The position numbers were made by a program, and so were the translations under genes. Shown piece after piece: positions 36,945-46,596 of a stretch of DNA of 64,000 nt. The stretch is taken from the NCBI GenBank assembly GCA_902619805.1, contig CACNGC010000001.1, positions 124,001 through 188,000 on the forward strand, given 5' to 3'. The notes beneath the pieces are model-generated. The model worked only from the letters and a program-made list of their open reading frames with translations. It did not search any database and was not told where the DNA came from. The stretch is from an uncultured SAR116 cluster alpha proteobacterium (GTDB taxonomy: Bacteria > Pseudomonadota > Alphaproteobacteria > Puniceispirillales > Marisalimonadaceae). The stretch's first letter is position 1. Each line of letters opens with the position of its first letter.

Positions 36945-38348
36945 TTGAGTAAATTAAATTTATCTGAGAGCTTAACCGAATTACCTTTTAATAAAATTTT
37001 TTTCAAATTAGCAATTCCTAATGTTTGTGCTACATTTTTTGCTGCTACTACAGTTATATTTGATCTTTGGTATATAGGTAAAATTGGAATTTCTGAATTA
37101 GCAGGAGTTGCATATATTTTCCCAATTTATATGTTAACAAGTATGCTTTCTAATGGGGCATTTGGAGGAGCTGTAAGTGGAGCTACTGCTAGAGCATTTG
37201 GTAGCAAAAATATTACTCAAGCTGAATGTATATTTAGGTCAGCAATTTTAATTGCTCTTTTTGGAGCAATTATATTGATGTTTCTATTTTTTTCTTTTTC
37301 AGAAAAATTTTTAATTTATTACAAAGTTGATAAACAAGTTAGTCTTTCAGCAATTACCTATGGAAATATCTTGTTAAAAGGTATTTTTTTAATTTGGTTA
37401 TTTAACATTATTATCTCTGTAACGAGAGGATCTGGAAATACAACCATTCCAGCAATTAGTTGGTTGATAGTTTTATTTTTTCATATTTTATTTGCAACTT
37501 TAAATTTTAATTTTGATGATAGAAATATTATATTAACAAATAGCGTATCTCTCTTTAACGGGATGTTTTTATTTACGTCTCTAGAATGGTCAGCTATTTC
37601 ATTGTTGTCAGGATATTTAGCAGGAATAATTTTTATTCTGGGATTTTATTGTTTTGGAAATCATTCATATTCACTCAAATTTCAAGATATCTTTAAATTA
37701 AGAGGATTTTTTAAGCTCATTAAATCTGGATCATTAGCGAGTTGTCAGTCATTGATGACAATATCTTTAGCGTTATTTTGTACAACAATTATTGGTAATT
37801 TTGGAACCAACTGGACTGCTGGATTTGGAATTGCCATAAGATTGGAATTGCTCTTAATTCCAATAATTTTTGGTATTGGAGGAGCTTTGATAGCAATAGT
37901 GGGAGCAAATGTAGGTGCAAATAAATTTCAAAGGGCAATACAGATGACTTGGAAAGGTACTTCTTTTTCTGTGGTGATAGTAGGAGTAATAGGATTGTTC
38001 TTCTCAATATATCCTGAGTTGTGGTCAGGTCTTTTTACAAGTGATTTACAGACAAAAGTAACTGCAAAAGCTTATTTAAATTTAGTCGCACCATTTTATG
38101 CTTTTTTTGCTCTTGGTCTTGGTCTTTATTTTGTTTGCCAAGCATTTAATACTTTATTTTGGCCTGTGGTTGGAACATTTTTAAGATTGTTTTATGTAGT
38201 AATTTTAACTTTAATTCTTTTCTACAACAACTTAGCTAGCCCCTATTTATTGTTTTTCACGATGTCTTCTGGTTTAATAATTTATGGCTTATTTATTAGT
38301 CTAAGTTTACACTTTGGACCTTGGAAATTATATTATAAAGAAAATTAA
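36945..38348 (+). CDS. MATE-family efflux transporter
   Basis: This 467-residue protein has 12 predicted helices in two MATE repeats. Repeat 1 has IPNVCATFFAATTVIFDLWYIGKIG, and repeat 2 begins near SGSLASCQSLMTISLALF. A TTG start is used 16 bases after the amidohydrolase stop. MATE proteins export cationic drugs or metabolites using Na+ or H+. The relation to the upstream catabolic genes is positional only. Confidence 0.88.
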   Translation: MSKLNLSESLTELPFNKIFFKLAIPNVCATFFAATTVIFDLWYIGKIGISELAGVAYIFPIYMLTSMLSNGAFGGAVSGATARAFGSKNITQAECIFRSAILIALFGAIILMFLFFSFSEKFLIYYKVDKQVSLSAITYGNILLKGIFLIWLFNIIISVTRGSGNTTIPAISWLIVLFFHILFATLNFNFDDRNIILTNSVSLFNGMFLFTSLEWSAISLLSGYLAGIIFILGFYCFGNHSYSLKFQDIFKLRGFFKLIKSGSLASCQSLMTISLALFCTTIIGNFGTNWTAGFGIAIRLELLLIPIIFGIGGALIAIVGANVGANKFQRAIQMTWKGTSFSVVIVGVIGLFFSIYPELWSGLFTSDLQTKVTAKAYLNLVAPFYAFFALGLGLYFVCQAFNTLFWPVVGTFLRLFYVVILTLILFYNNLASPYLLFFTMSSGLIIYGLFISLSLHFGPWKLYYKEN

Positions 38349-38358
38349 TCTGAAGGAT

Positions 38359-39408
38359 TTAAGGTATGATAACACCTTTGCCATCTGATTGTTTGTCAAA
38401 TAATTTGTAGGCTTCTTCAGCTTGATCTAGCGACCATTTGTGAGTAAATAATTTGTCTACGTCTAGTTTTTTGTCTGCAATAAAGTCCGCACATTCAGCT
38501 TGTCCGTGTTTTGAAAAAGTCCAACTTCCAATAACTGTAACTTGTCTTCTTAAAAGATCATTACTAACATCTAAAGTTACATCTCCACCTTCTCCTACAA
38601 AGCATGCTTTACCCCATGTCTTAACGCATTTTACTGCTATGGATCTTGCTAATGGTGAAGATGATGCATCTAGTGAGGCATCAACTCCAAGACCTTTTGT
38701 CAGATCTTTTATATCAATTAATAAGTCTTTACTTTCTTCTGGATTTAAAATGATGTCAGCTCCAAATTCAATAGATCTCTCTAATCTTTTTTTATTTATA
38801 TCTATTGCGATCACTTTTGATCCCATTTTACTAGCTAACATTACAGCTGATAATCCAACAGGTCCCATTCCAAAAATTGCGATAGTTTGACTTGCTTTTA
38901 AATCTAATCTTTCTAGAGCTCCCCAAGCTGTTCCAGTCCCACATGATATTGCGGCCCCCGCAAGAAATGATATATCATCTCTTAAAGGAACTAATGTACT
39001 AGAAGGGCATTTCATATATTTAGCATGGGCTCCGTGACCAGTAACTCCAAATACGGCTTTTACTCCTTCAACACAAAGTTGTTGCCATCCTGTAGAACAG
39101 TGTGAACAAGTTCCACAGCCTTCATAATGATGCTGCATTACACGTGTATCTATTTGAAAATTATTTTTTGATACGTTGGTGCCTATTTCAACTATTGTTC
39201 CACATGGTTCATGTCCAGCAATAACTGGTTTGTCGTCACCACCTAGTCCTAGAGATGATGGACCACTATTTGCTCTGTAGAATTTGAGATCACTTCCACA
39301 CATTCCTGAAGCTTTGATCTCAATAATCACATCATCCGGCTCTGGAGAAGGGTCGTCAAAATCTTGAATTTCTAATTTTTTATCTCCTAGAAATACAATT
39401 CCTTTCAT
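38359..39408 (-). CDS. Zinc-dependent alcohol dehydrogenase-family protein
   Basis: This 349-residue medium-chain dehydrogenase has catalytic zinc ligands in GMCGSDL and AGHEPCG. The structural zinc site has four Cys in GCGTCSHCSTGWQQLC. The cofactor motif is FGMGPVGLSAVMLA, and Asp in AIDINKKRL suggests NAD preference. The alcohol or polyol substrate is unknown. It is convergent with the MATE gene and downstream of a cytochrome c' gene. Confidence 0.9.
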   Translation of the reverse strand: MKGIVFLGDKKLEIQDFDDPSPEPDDVIIEIKASGMCGSDLKFYRANSGPSSLGLGGDDKPVIAGHEPCGTIVEIGTNVSKNNFQIDTRVMQHHYEGCGTCSHCSTGWQQLCVEGVKAVFGVTGHGAHAKYMKCPSSTLVPLRDDISFLAGAAISCGTGTAWGALERLDLKASQTIAIFGMGPVGLSAVMLASKMGSKVIAIDINKKRLERSIEFGADIILNPEESKDLLIDIKDLTKGLGVDASLDASSSPLARSIAVKCVKTWGKACFVGEGGDVTLDVSNDLLRRQVTVIGSWTFSKHGQAECADFIADKKLDVDKLFTHKWSLDQAEEAYKLFDKQSDGKGVIIP

Positions 39409-39431
39409 AATGCTTTACCTATTAATATAAC

Positions 39432-39881
39432 TTAATTTCTAAATTTTTGGTGACATCCTTTACATGTTCCAGCAAGGCTTCGAAAAGAATCTACTGTCTT
39501 GTCAAAATCTTTTTCTTTAGAGTTGTTGATTAATTTTAAAGAAGCTAACTCAAAATTATTTACGGCTTTTTTAAAACCATCTGGATCCAACCAAATATTT
39601 GCAGAGGCTTCAGAAGGGGCTCCGTCACTTCCTTCTGGGAAATATTTTATCATTTCTTTACTCCATTTGTGAAGTGTAGTTGCGGATTTTTCTATTGTTA
39701 CAAAGTCTTCATTTTGAATAGATTTATGAATAGTTTGCATCATTTTTTTGCTCATCTTAAAATTGGCCATTCTTTCTTTAACTACTCCTTTTGCGTCTTC
39801 ATTAGCAAGTAAAGGCTTTAAAGAAACAACGCTGGAGATTAATAAGAAGCTTATATAAAATATCACATTTTTAATTTTCAT
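39432..39881 (-). CDS. Cytochrome c' (class II c-type cytochrome)
   Basis: This 149-residue periplasmic haem protein has a signal peptide (about residues 1-26, ending LLANE). A four-helix-like body carries a C-terminal CKGCH haem motif ten residues from the end, the class II arrangement. The MxxxxK-rich first helix and the WSKEMIKYFPEG motif fit the family. Such proteins bind NO or handle electron transfer. It lies upstream of the zinc alcohol dehydrogenase on the same strand. Confidence 0.9.
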   Translation of the reverse strand: MKIKNVIFYISFLLISSVVSLKPLLANEDAKGVVKERMANFKMSKKMMQTIHKSIQNEDFVTIEKSATTLHKWSKEMIKYFPEGSDGAPSEASANIWLDPDGFKKAVNNFELASLKLINNSKEKDFDKTVDSFRSLAGTCKGCHQKFRN

Positions 39882-39955
39882 ATTTAATCCTCTATTAAGC
39901 TTAGTTATTTAGTAGTATAAAGTAATAGGATAAAATAAATTTAGACTACTTAATA

Positions 39956-41158
39956 GTGAAAAAAAATAATAAAACAAAAATTGAAAATTTAGATATTTTT
40001 CTCTCCTTTCTATTATTAGGCTTAACCTCTTTTGGAGGACCAATAGCTCATATTGGTTATTTTCGGAACTTCTTTGTAAAACAAAAAAAATGGTTAGATG
40101 AAAAACTTTATGCTGATTTTGTTTCTCTTTGTAACTTTTTGCCAGGTCCGTCTTCTAGTCAGGTTGGCATATCTATTGGCTATTATTTCAAGGGCATAAA
40201 AGGAGCTATTTTAGCGTGGATAGGTTTTACTATGCCTTCAGTAATAATTCTTATGTTATTTGGTTACGCAATTTTAAATTATGATAGTTCTATTCCTCAA
40301 GGTGTTCTAAAAGGCTTGAAAGCTATTGTTGTCGTAATTGTATTTCAGGCAATATTAGGTATGAGTAAAAATCTTTTAAAAGACAACATGGGATATATAA
40401 TTACATTTTTCACAGCTTTATTTTTAATAATTTCTCCATCATCACTTAATCAATTAATATGCTTAATTATAAGTGGTCTAATTGGAGTATTTGTTTACAG
40501 AGAACAAAAAAGAAAAGAAAAAAATAAAAAGTTCTTTATTGAAATAAATTTTTGGAAAATTTCACCATTAATTTTATTTTTTGTTTTTTTAATAATTCTA
40601 CCAATTATGAATGAAATTTTTAATTCAAATCTATTAAATTTAGCCAATAGTTTCTTTAAAGTTGGTTCTATGGTCTTTGGAGGAGGTCACGTTGTATTAC
40701 CATTGTTAAAAGAAGAATTTGTAGCTAGTGGAATGATAGAAAATGATCTATTTTTGGCAGGTTATGGGGCGTCACAGGCAATACCAGGGCCTTTATTTAC
40801 ATTTTCATCTTATCTAGGAATTTTTTTAAAAAGTGAAATCAACACTTTGTTTACAAGTATATTTTGTTTGTTTTTTATTTTCCTACCATCATTTCTCTTA
40901 ATTATCGGAACTTTATCTATTTGGAATGAGTTAAGAAAATTTGATTCAATTATTAGTGCTTTTAAAGGTGTTAACGCCAGTGTCATAGGACTATTGATTG
41001 CAGCATTATATGATCCAATCATCATTTCTAGCCTAGAAAGTTATTACGATTCTGCTCTTATTTTAATTTCTTTTGTAATTTTATTTTTTACTAAAATACC
41101 ACAATGGGCAGCTGTGTTTCTTATTTCACTTTGTGGTTGGATGCTTGCATATATATAA
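39956..41158 (+). CDS. chrA: Chromate transporter ChrA family
   Basis: This 400-residue membrane protein has two CHR repeats. The first shows LGLTSFGGPIAHIGYFRNFFV and NFLPGPSSSQVGISIGY; the second shows FKVGSMVFGGGHVVLPLLKEEF and QAIPGPLFTFSSYLG. It is a bidomain ChrA that exports chromate or sulfate-like anions. The start is GTG. It is convergent with the MOSC gene, with 5 bases between the stops. Confidence 0.9.
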   Translation: MKKNNKTKIENLDIFLSFLLLGLTSFGGPIAHIGYFRNFFVKQKKWLDEKLYADFVSLCNFLPGPSSSQVGISIGYYFKGIKGAILAWIGFTMPSVIILMLFGYAILNYDSSIPQGVLKGLKAIVVVIVFQAILGMSKNLLKDNMGYIITFFTALFLIISPSSLNQLICLIISGLIGVFVYREQKRKEKNKKFFIEINFWKISPLILFFVFLIILPIMNEIFNSNLLNLANSFFKVGSMVFGGGHVVLPLLKEEFVASGMIENDLFLAGYGASQAIPGPLFTFSSYLGIFLKSEINTLFTSIFCLFFIFLPSFLLIIGTLSIWNELRKFDSIISAFKGVNASVIGLLIAALYDPIIISSLESYYDSALILISFVILFFTKIPQWAAVFLISLCGWMLAYI

Positions 41159-41163
41159 TTTAG

Positions 41164-41655
41164 TTAGTCTTCAATTTGAATTATATTGTCACCTTTTCTA
41201 ATTATACCACCCTTAATTATAGAGCAATTAAGACCTGATCTATTATATAATGGCAGAACAAGTGGTTTTTTAAGAAGATCAGCAAGATATTTACATGGAA
41301 AGTTAAGTCTTCCACCAAATAAGATAGCACCACCAACTTTAAACCTTTTCCCAACTAAATAATTAAGTGGAACACCAGAAGTTGTAAGATTTCTTCTATG
41401 TTCAATTGGTTTCAAAATAATAGGTTTTTCTTGAAGCGGTGGTTGATTATCTGCTAAGGCTTCGAGAACCTCATTTTCTATTAAAGTTATATCCCTAATG
41501 TCTGGTTTTGGAGAATATGTACCTGTTTGGTTATAATATCGATCATTAATAATTCCTTTACCTTCAACTAATTCTGCTTCCTCTAATTCTACCATATTAG
41601 CTGAAGCTCTAGGAGCGATATGTATATGTAGTAAAGTTCCACTCTCCCATTTCAT
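41164..41655 (-). CDS. MOSC-domain protein
   Basis: This 163-residue protein has the MOSC fold, predicted to bind a sulfur/molybdenum-cofactor species. Blocks include GKGIINDRYYNQTGTYSPKP, RRNLTTSGVPLNYLVGKRFKVGGA and a Cys in FPCKYLADLL, the expected reactive Cys. The C-terminal RSGLNCSIIKGGIIRKGD completes the fold. It stands alone, upstream of a terminator-poor short gap. Confidence 0.85.
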   Translation of the reverse strand: MKWESGTLLHIHIAPRASANMVELEEAELVEGKGIINDRYYNQTGTYSPKPDIRDITLIENEVLEALADNQPPLQEKPIILKPIEHRRNLTTSGVPLNYLVGKRFKVGGAILFGGRLNFPCKYLADLLKKPLVLPLYNRSGLNCSIIKGGIIRKGDNIIQIED

Positions 41656-41781
41656 AAAACTTTTCTCCTGATTTATTTAAATAGAGTATTTTATGTTAAT
41701 TAAAAAATTTTTGAACTAAATTTTGACAATTTTTTAAAATAATCTACAAGCTAAACCACATTATTATTTGAGGTGACTGCT

Positions 41782-42195
41782 ATGGAAGATAAAAATATTA
41801 CTGTAATTTCTGATCAAGCTAATGAGGCTAATAATACTCTTGCAGGAAGTTCAATGACAAAAGCTGGAAGGCTGGCAATGGAGTTGTCTCATGAGAAGAA
41901 GAGACTTAAGCAAGAACTAGAAGAGCTTCAGACAGAATATGATGAAATTAAACCCACAACCCCAACGGGTACGCGTGATTGGTATGTAAAATGGATAGCT
42001 ATGCTTTTAGCTGTAGCTGGTATATTCCTAATTAGTGCTTCATTTACTCTTTATGGGCAGATAGCGTATGTGGTTAGTTGTATTGGTTGGATTTACGTTG
42101 GAATGCAATGGGGTGATAGAGCTATCATGATTGGCTCATCTGTAAGTTGTACTGCAATAGCGATGAATTTAGTTAATACATTAACTTTAACTTAA
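41782..42195 (+). CDS. Membrane protein with N-terminal coiled coil, unknown function
   Basis: This 137-residue protein has an acidic N-terminus and a charged helix at about residues 30-57 (SHEKKRLKQELEELQTEYDE), likely a coiled coil. Three hydrophobic segments follow near 69-87, 90-108 and 114-134. The ATG at 41782 follows GAGGTG at good spacing. I do not recognise the family. Its stop overlaps the stop of the next, convergent small gene by 3 bases. Confidence 0.7.
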   Translation: MEDKNITVISDQANEANNTLAGSSMTKAGRLAMELSHEKKRLKQELEELQTEYDEIKPTTPTGTRDWYVKWIAMLLAVAGIFLISASFTLYGQIAYVVSCIGWIYVGMQWGDRAIMIGSSVSCTAIAMNLVNTLTLT

Positions 42196-42395
42196 TTTTT
42201 TTTCTTAGTTTTAAATAAAAAACTTTTAAAAGAAAATCGAGCATATTTATTATTTTTATTAAGATAACTAACTACTAAAATTGTGAACAAAATTATAATT
42301 ATGAAAGTAACAAAAATGCTAATTTGAGTTACCTTTATCAAATATGCTAACGCAAATGGCAGTAAGAAACATAATATTAAAATGAAAAATTTCAT
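42192..42395 (-). CDS. Small two-helix membrane protein, unknown
   Basis: This 67-residue product has a first hydrophobic helix (residues 3-20), a second (about 28-44) and a basic tail with KSFLFKTKKKN. No family is recognised. It follows the lipoprotein gene by 43 bases on the same strand. Composition and membrane pattern suggest a real small membrane protein, though conservation cannot be checked here. Confidence 0.45.
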   Translation of the reverse strand: MKFFILILCFLLPFALAYLIKVTQISIFVTFIIIILFTILVVSYLNKNNKYARFSFKSFLFKTKKKN

Positions 42396-42437
42396 TTTGT
42401 AATAATAGTATGTTTTTGACAGGAAAAAAACTTTTGA

Positions 42438-42944
42438 TTATGTATCTGACTTACATCTGAAAATATCAGCAGTTACGCTAGATAGTAGATTAGTCTGTTT
42501 CATGAATTCATAACGCACATTTAAACTATTTTTCATATCAATTTCTTTATTAGCATAAATAATTTCTTTATTTTCGTTTAAATCATAAATACCAATAGCA
42601 TTTCCACCCATAGTAGCTGCTCTTTTTCTAAGTTCGTACATTAATTCATCATAGCTTAAACTACCAAGTACTCTAACTCTCATAATATTAATACAGCGAG
42701 GATCACCTTTCAGAAATTTACTAGAAGAAAAATCAATATCTTCAACTTTATTAGTATAGTTTATATCTTTATTTGATAATTTAACATTAGGCTTATTAGC
42801 ATTTTTGGTAGAATTAAGGGCATGAGTTGTTTCTGTTTGGTTTGGAACTTTTACAATACTTTGACCATAATTATTTATAAGTGATGTTTCATGAAAACAA
42901 CCAGACAAAAAAATTAACAATAATACTGAAAGATATAATTTCAT
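42438..42944 (-). CDS. Putative lipoprotein
   Basis: This 168-residue protein has a lipobox LSGC at about residues 14-17 after a short hydrophobic signal, using the ATG at 42944. After a low-complexity Asn/Thr/Lys linker (about 25-65) comes a folded region with CINIMRVRVLGSLSYDELMYELRKRAATMGG, NAIGIYDL and a late Cys. The block resembles small alpha/beta lipoproteins (DUF4156-like), but this is only a general likeness. Location is a membrane-anchored envelope protein. Confidence 0.65.
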   Translation of the reverse strand: MKLYLSVLLLIFLSGCFHETSLINNYGQSIVKVPNQTETTHALNSTKNANKPNVKLSNKDINYTNKVEDIDFSSSKFLKGDPRCINIMRVRVLGSLSYDELMYELRKRAATMGGNAIGIYDLNENKEIIYANKEIDMKNSLNVRYEFMKQTNLLSSVTADIFRCKSDT

Positions 42945-43046
42945 TATCAATAATTCCAAAATAAGTTACATTATTAATACGTCTTATAAATAAGAATATT
43001 TAATAATTATCAAAAATAGTTTGATTATATTTATAAAACCATAAAA

Positions 43047-43649
43047 TTATTCTTTATTAAAAAATTTATTGGTCATAAATATGTCATAGCGTATAGTTTT
43101 TCCTAAAATCTGGTGGGAACATTTTCTAATCTCTTTAATTGGTTCAGCATATCTAGGTTGCTTGAGAACCACCCTGTTTGTTGCACAATTCAAAGCAATT
43201 TTTAAAAGATCAATATAATCAGAATCAGGGCCTACTATATCTCTAACTAACCTCATATTATTTTTAACAAGAGCTGTTTTCTTTCTGTCTTTATACATTG
43301 TATCGATCATAATAACTTCAGGTGAAAGTCTTGGTAAAATATCTTTAGAATCCCCAAATAATAATTCCATTCTATTTATAATTTTCTCAATCTCACCACC
43401 AAATGATTTTCCTTCATCAATACCATTTTGAAGTAGTTCATGCATTTTCTGTGATCGTTCAATTAATGTGACTTTGGCACCAATAGACGCAAGAATAAAA
43501 GAATCGTATCCTAGCCCAGCTGTTGCATCTATTATATTTCTATTTTTATTAGATTTCATACCAACAGCTTTAGCAAGGTTTTGGCCTCTCCCTTTGCCGT
43601 ATTTTAATCTATGTAATATTGGACCTTCAATAAAAGAACATTTTAACAT
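43047..43649 (-). CDS. rsmJ: 16S rRNA m2G1516 methyltransferase RsmJ-like
   Basis: This ~200-residue class I methyltransferase has motif I DATAGLGYDSFILASIGAKV. The blocks LIERS, LLFGDSKDIL, VIMIDTMYKDRKKTALVKNNMR and VGPDSDY are the RsmJ signature (DPMYP reads DTMYK here). RsmJ methylates guanine 1516 of 16S rRNA with SAM. The ATG at 43649 is used; a TTG 15 bases upstream is possible. It stands alone on the minus strand. Confidence 0.85.
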   Translation of the reverse strand: MLKCSFIEGPILHRLKYGKGRGQNLAKAVGMKSNKNRNIIDATAGLGYDSFILASIGAKVTLIERSQKMHELLQNGIDEGKSFGGEIEKIINRMELLFGDSKDILPRLSPEVIMIDTMYKDRKKTALVKNNMRLVRDIVGPDSDYIDLLKIALNCATNRVVLKQPRYAEPIKEIRKCSHQILGKTIRYDIFMTNKFFNKE

Positions 43650-43703
43650 AAGTTTTATTTGCAACTAATTTCAAAATTTTTTTAAGTTATAAGAGTTTAA
43701 AAA

Positions 43704-44591
43704 TTAATTATTCTCCATTGGTAAGGTTTGATCAACAGCTGCCCATTCATGAAGTGAATTATCATAAATTGTTATATTTTCAAAACCTAATTGATATAGA
43801 ACAAATGCTTCTAATGATGCGGCAATACCACCACCGCAATAATTTAAAATACAGCTATCTTTATTAATGCCTTTTAATTGAAAAATTTTGGACAATTCTT
43901 CAAATTTTTTAAATTTACCTGTTTCACTATCAAGTAATTCATGAAATGGCACATTGATGCTTGTTGGTATTCTACCAGGCCTTCCATACCTTGGATTTTC
44001 TCCATTATGTATATCGGCGGTTAATGAATTTAAAATTTTAAACTTTGGATTATTTATTGCCTCTAATACTACGTCTTTATTTATAAAAATATTTTTTCTT
44101 GGTGAAAAATTAAAATCTGATCGTGAAAAAGTTAAGTTACTTTTTGAAATAGGTAAGTTCATTTTTTGCCACTGATTAAATCCACCATTTAATATACTCG
44201 CCCTATCAAATCCAACTGCTCTTAACATCCACCAGATACGTGCCGACCATTGTGTCCCATTCCTTGAATAGAGTATTACGTGATAATTACTTCCTATTCC
44301 CTTTTTTTTAAAACTATCTGCGAGTATTTCAAGTTTAGGTAATGTAAACCTAAACGGACTAGTTTGATCAGAAAGATCATAATGAAGATCTAAGAAACTA
44401 GAATTTTGAATGTTACAAATTTCATAATTTTCCCTGCCACTTTCTACAATGTAGGGTAAAGTAGGATCATTATCTCTGTAATGCAGATAAGTTGTACAAT
44501 CATATATCCTTATATTATTGTTGTTAAGATTTTTACTTAACCACTCACAGCTAACAATTGCTTCAGGATTTTTCCAAGTATCTAATTTCAT
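43704..44591 (-). CDS. Two-domain rhodanese-type sulfurtransferase
   Basis: This 295-residue protein has two rhodanese domains, like thiosulfate or 3-mercaptopyruvate sulfurtransferases. The first domain (1-150) includes SRNGTQWSARIWWMLRAVG and the Gly-rich ILNGGFNQW. The second carries the active Cys252 in NYCGGGIAASL. The catalytic loop CGGGIA departs from the CG(S/T)GVTA of mercaptopyruvate enzymes. It would move sulfane sulfur in the cytoplasm. Confidence 0.9.
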   Translation of the reverse strand: MKLDTWKNPEAIVSCEWLSKNLNNNNIRIYDCTTYLHYRDNDPTLPYIVESGRENYEICNIQNSSFLDLHYDLSDQTSPFRFTLPKLEILADSFKKKGIGSNYHVILYSRNGTQWSARIWWMLRAVGFDRASILNGGFNQWQKMNLPISKSNLTFSRSDFNFSPRKNIFINKDVVLEAINNPKFKILNSLTADIHNGENPRYGRPGRIPTSINVPFHELLDSETGKFKKFEELSKIFQLKGINKDSCILNYCGGGIAASLEAFVLYQLGFENITIYDNSLHEWAAVDQTLPMENN

Positions 44592-44624
44592 AATTTTTAA
44601 TTTTCTATATTTACAAAGACTTAA

Positions 44625-45599
44625 TTAAGGCTCCAAATACACACTTCCACCACCTCTTCTAGATTCTAACATATTATGAGCTAAGTTAGCATCTTTAAGT
44701 TTGAAAGACTCAAATTCTGGTAATGTTATTTTATTATTTTTAAATGCTTGGAAAACTGAATCAGCCATTTTTTGGTATAAGGCTAAATCAGAAATATAAT
44801 CAAACAAAATTGGTCTTGAAATTGTAAGGGATTTTCCAGCTAAAATAGACATTGAAATTGGGTCAAGAGGTCCTGATGATTGTCCAAAATTTATTAAATG
44901 TCCACAGACTTTAATGCTCTTTAAAGAATTTTCAAATGTATCTTTACCAACTGAGTCAAAAATTTTATCTACACCTTTACCACTTGTTAGTTCCATTATA
45001 GTTTCTGTAAAATCTTCTTGATGATAAGTAAGTGTATGGTCACACCCATAAGATTTTGCTGTAATAATTTTCTCTTTACTTCCAACAGTACCAATAACAA
45101 CAGCTCCTTTTGATTTAGCCCATTGAGAAAAAATTTTTCCAACACCGCCTGCGGCTGCTGTAATTAAAATTGTATCAGAAGCATTTAATTTGGTAACCTC
45201 TTCAATTAACATTTGTACTGTAATTGCTCTTGAGAAATTAGTTGCCATCATTTCATCTGAAATAAAATTAGGAATTTTAACAGCTAGATTTTTATCCAAA
45301 ATTCTGTTGCTTGAATACGCTCCATAATTTTTTGTTATGTATGCTATTTTATCTCCTTTTTTAAAGTCTTCTATACCTGCTCCTGTTTCTTCTATGATAC
45401 CAACCGCTTCAAGGCCTGGTATTCCAGGCAGCTTTAGTGTTTTGTAAAGCCCTGATCTAACATAAATATCATGAAAATGAACACCTATTGCTGTTTGTCT
45501 TATAAGGAGTTCATTTTCTTTTGGTTTTTTGATTTCAATGTCTTCTAATTTTAAAACATTAGAATTACCATGTTCTCTTAACACTATTGCTTTGGCCAT
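44625..45599 (-). CDS. NADPH:quinone oxidoreductase (zinc-free MDR, QOR-like)
   Basis: This 324-residue medium-chain reductase lacks zinc ligands. It shows GIPGLEAVGIIEETGAG, the NADPH motif AAAGGVGKIFSQWAKS, VGSKEKI and a C-terminal SRRGGGSVYLEP, typical of E. coli QorA-like proteins. It would reduce quinones with NADPH. It lies just upstream of the rhodanese gene on the same strand, 33 bases away. Confidence 0.9.
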   Translation of the reverse strand: MAKAIVLREHGNSNVLKLEDIEIKKPKENELLIRQTAIGVHFHDIYVRSGLYKTLKLPGIPGLEAVGIIEETGAGIEDFKKGDKIAYITKNYGAYSSNRILDKNLAVKIPNFISDEMMATNFSRAITVQMLIEEVTKLNASDTILITAAAGGVGKIFSQWAKSKGAVVIGTVGSKEKIITAKSYGCDHTLTYHQEDFTETIMELTSGKGVDKIFDSVGKDTFENSLKSIKVCGHLINFGQSSGPLDPISMSILAGKSLTISRPILFDYISDLALYQKMADSVFQAFKNNKITLPEFESFKLKDANLAHNMLESRRGGGSVYLEP

Positions 45600-45697
45600 T
45601 TATACCTCAATACTAATATTACATAAAAAAAATTCAAACTTCAGTAGTATCATATAAAATATTTGAATTTCTTGTAATCAGTTTATAGAATATTTTT

Positions 45698-45994
45698 ATG
45701 TCTATAATGAGAATAACAGTTAGAACATTCCAAAACGAACAACATGCAGAAATGTTTATTGCTATTTCCCAAAAGATTTATGAAGATGCGCTTAAAGATA
45801 ATCTTAAAGTAAATTTTACAATGATACAAAATACCTCACTTAAAAACCAAGTGACAAGTATCTGGAAATATGACGATGAAAAACATTTGAAGGAAATTAG
45901 ATCTTATTTATCAAAACATAATTCCATACCAAATTCTTTATCCCCCAAAGAAGTTGTTTATAGTGGTGAAGTTATAGTTGATTCAAATTCTTAA
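45698..45994 (+). CDS. Small hypothetical protein, possible alpha/beta barrel
   Basis: This 98-residue protein starts at ATG 45698, with a second possible ATG at 45707. The order strand, amphipathic helix with NEQHAEMFIAISQKI, strand, and VTSIWKYDDEKHLKEIRSYL suggests a ferredoxin-like dimeric alpha/beta-barrel domain. No catalytic residues are recognised. It lies convergent to the MAPEG gene, with 4 bases between the stops. Confidence 0.55.
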   Translation: MSIMRITVRTFQNEQHAEMFIAISQKIYEDALKDNLKVNFTMIQNTSLKNQVTSIWKYDDEKHLKEIRSYLSKHNSIPNSLSPKEVVYSGEVIVDSNS

Positions 45995-45998
45995 ATTT

Positions 45999-46379
45999 TT
46001 ATAAAAATCTGACACTCATCATAATTAAACATATAAGAGCAATTGCCCAAATGCCTGTCCTTACATAATTTATTCCAACAATATATACTGGAACATAAAT
46101 TATTCTTGCGAACAACCAGATCATTGCTAGTAAAGAATTATCTACATCATTAATAATTGATAAAAGAATTAATCCAATAAATATTGGTAGTGTTTCAAAT
46201 AAATTTTTTAATGACCTATTGGCTCTATCTATATATATTGAAGTATTTGCTGTATTATCTCTGGAAGAGAATAAATAAGATAATTTTACATTATTTGTTA
46301 ACAGGCTTATTAGTACAGGAATTGTAATTTGGATTAGGACTAATAAAAAAGATAATATCAGAATACTCGTTAGCGTCAT
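45999..46379 (-). CDS. MAPEG-family membrane protein
   Basis: This 126-residue protein has four helices. The signature RANRSLKNLFETLPIFIGLILLS, then WLFARIIYVPVYIVGINYVRTGIWAI, matches bacterial MAPEG proteins, relatives of glutathione-linked membrane enzymes. It is first on the minus strand before the 55-residue gene. The glutathione theme is shared with the GS-hydroquinone reductase at 31886. Confidence 0.85.
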   Translation of the reverse strand: MTLTSILILSFLLVLIQITIPVLISLLTNNVKLSYLFSSRDNTANTSIYIDRANRSLKNLFETLPIFIGLILLSIINDVDNSLLAMIWLFARIIYVPVYIVGINYVRTGIWAIALICLIMMSVRFL

Positions 46380-46392
46380 TTTTGTCTCCAGG

Positions 46393-46560
46393 TTACTGTT
46401 TTGATTGACATAACTTTAATTTATTAATTAGAACATTTATATATTCCTTAGTTTCAGCTAATTCACTTTTTAGTCTCTTGTTTTGTTCTTCAAGAAAATA
46501 ATTTTGTCTTTTTAGCCACTCATCTTGGCTGATTTCTTTTGGATAATCTCTTTTGGTCAT
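46393..46560 (-). CDS. Small helical (coiled-coil) protein, 55 residues
   Basis: The frame runs from ATG 46558-46560 to TAA 46393-46395. The product is polar and helical: YPKEISQDEWLKRQNYFLEE, then a heptad-like QNKRLKSELAETKEYINVL and a short basic end with one Cys. GAGACTGAA lies upstream of the ATG. It sits between two small membrane genes on the same strand. I do not know its function. Confidence 0.5.
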   Translation of the reverse strand: MTKRDYPKEISQDEWLKRQNYFLEEQNKRLKSELAETKEYINVLINKLKLCQSKQ

Positions 46561-46596
46561 TTCAGTCTCGAATTTAAATTACCTAAATTTTAAATG

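Noticed and set aside
36945-38348. Possible plus-strand link of MATE gene to the D-aminoacylase as an operon
   Set aside because: The spacing fits, but nothing in the sequence shows a shared substrate; left as positional.
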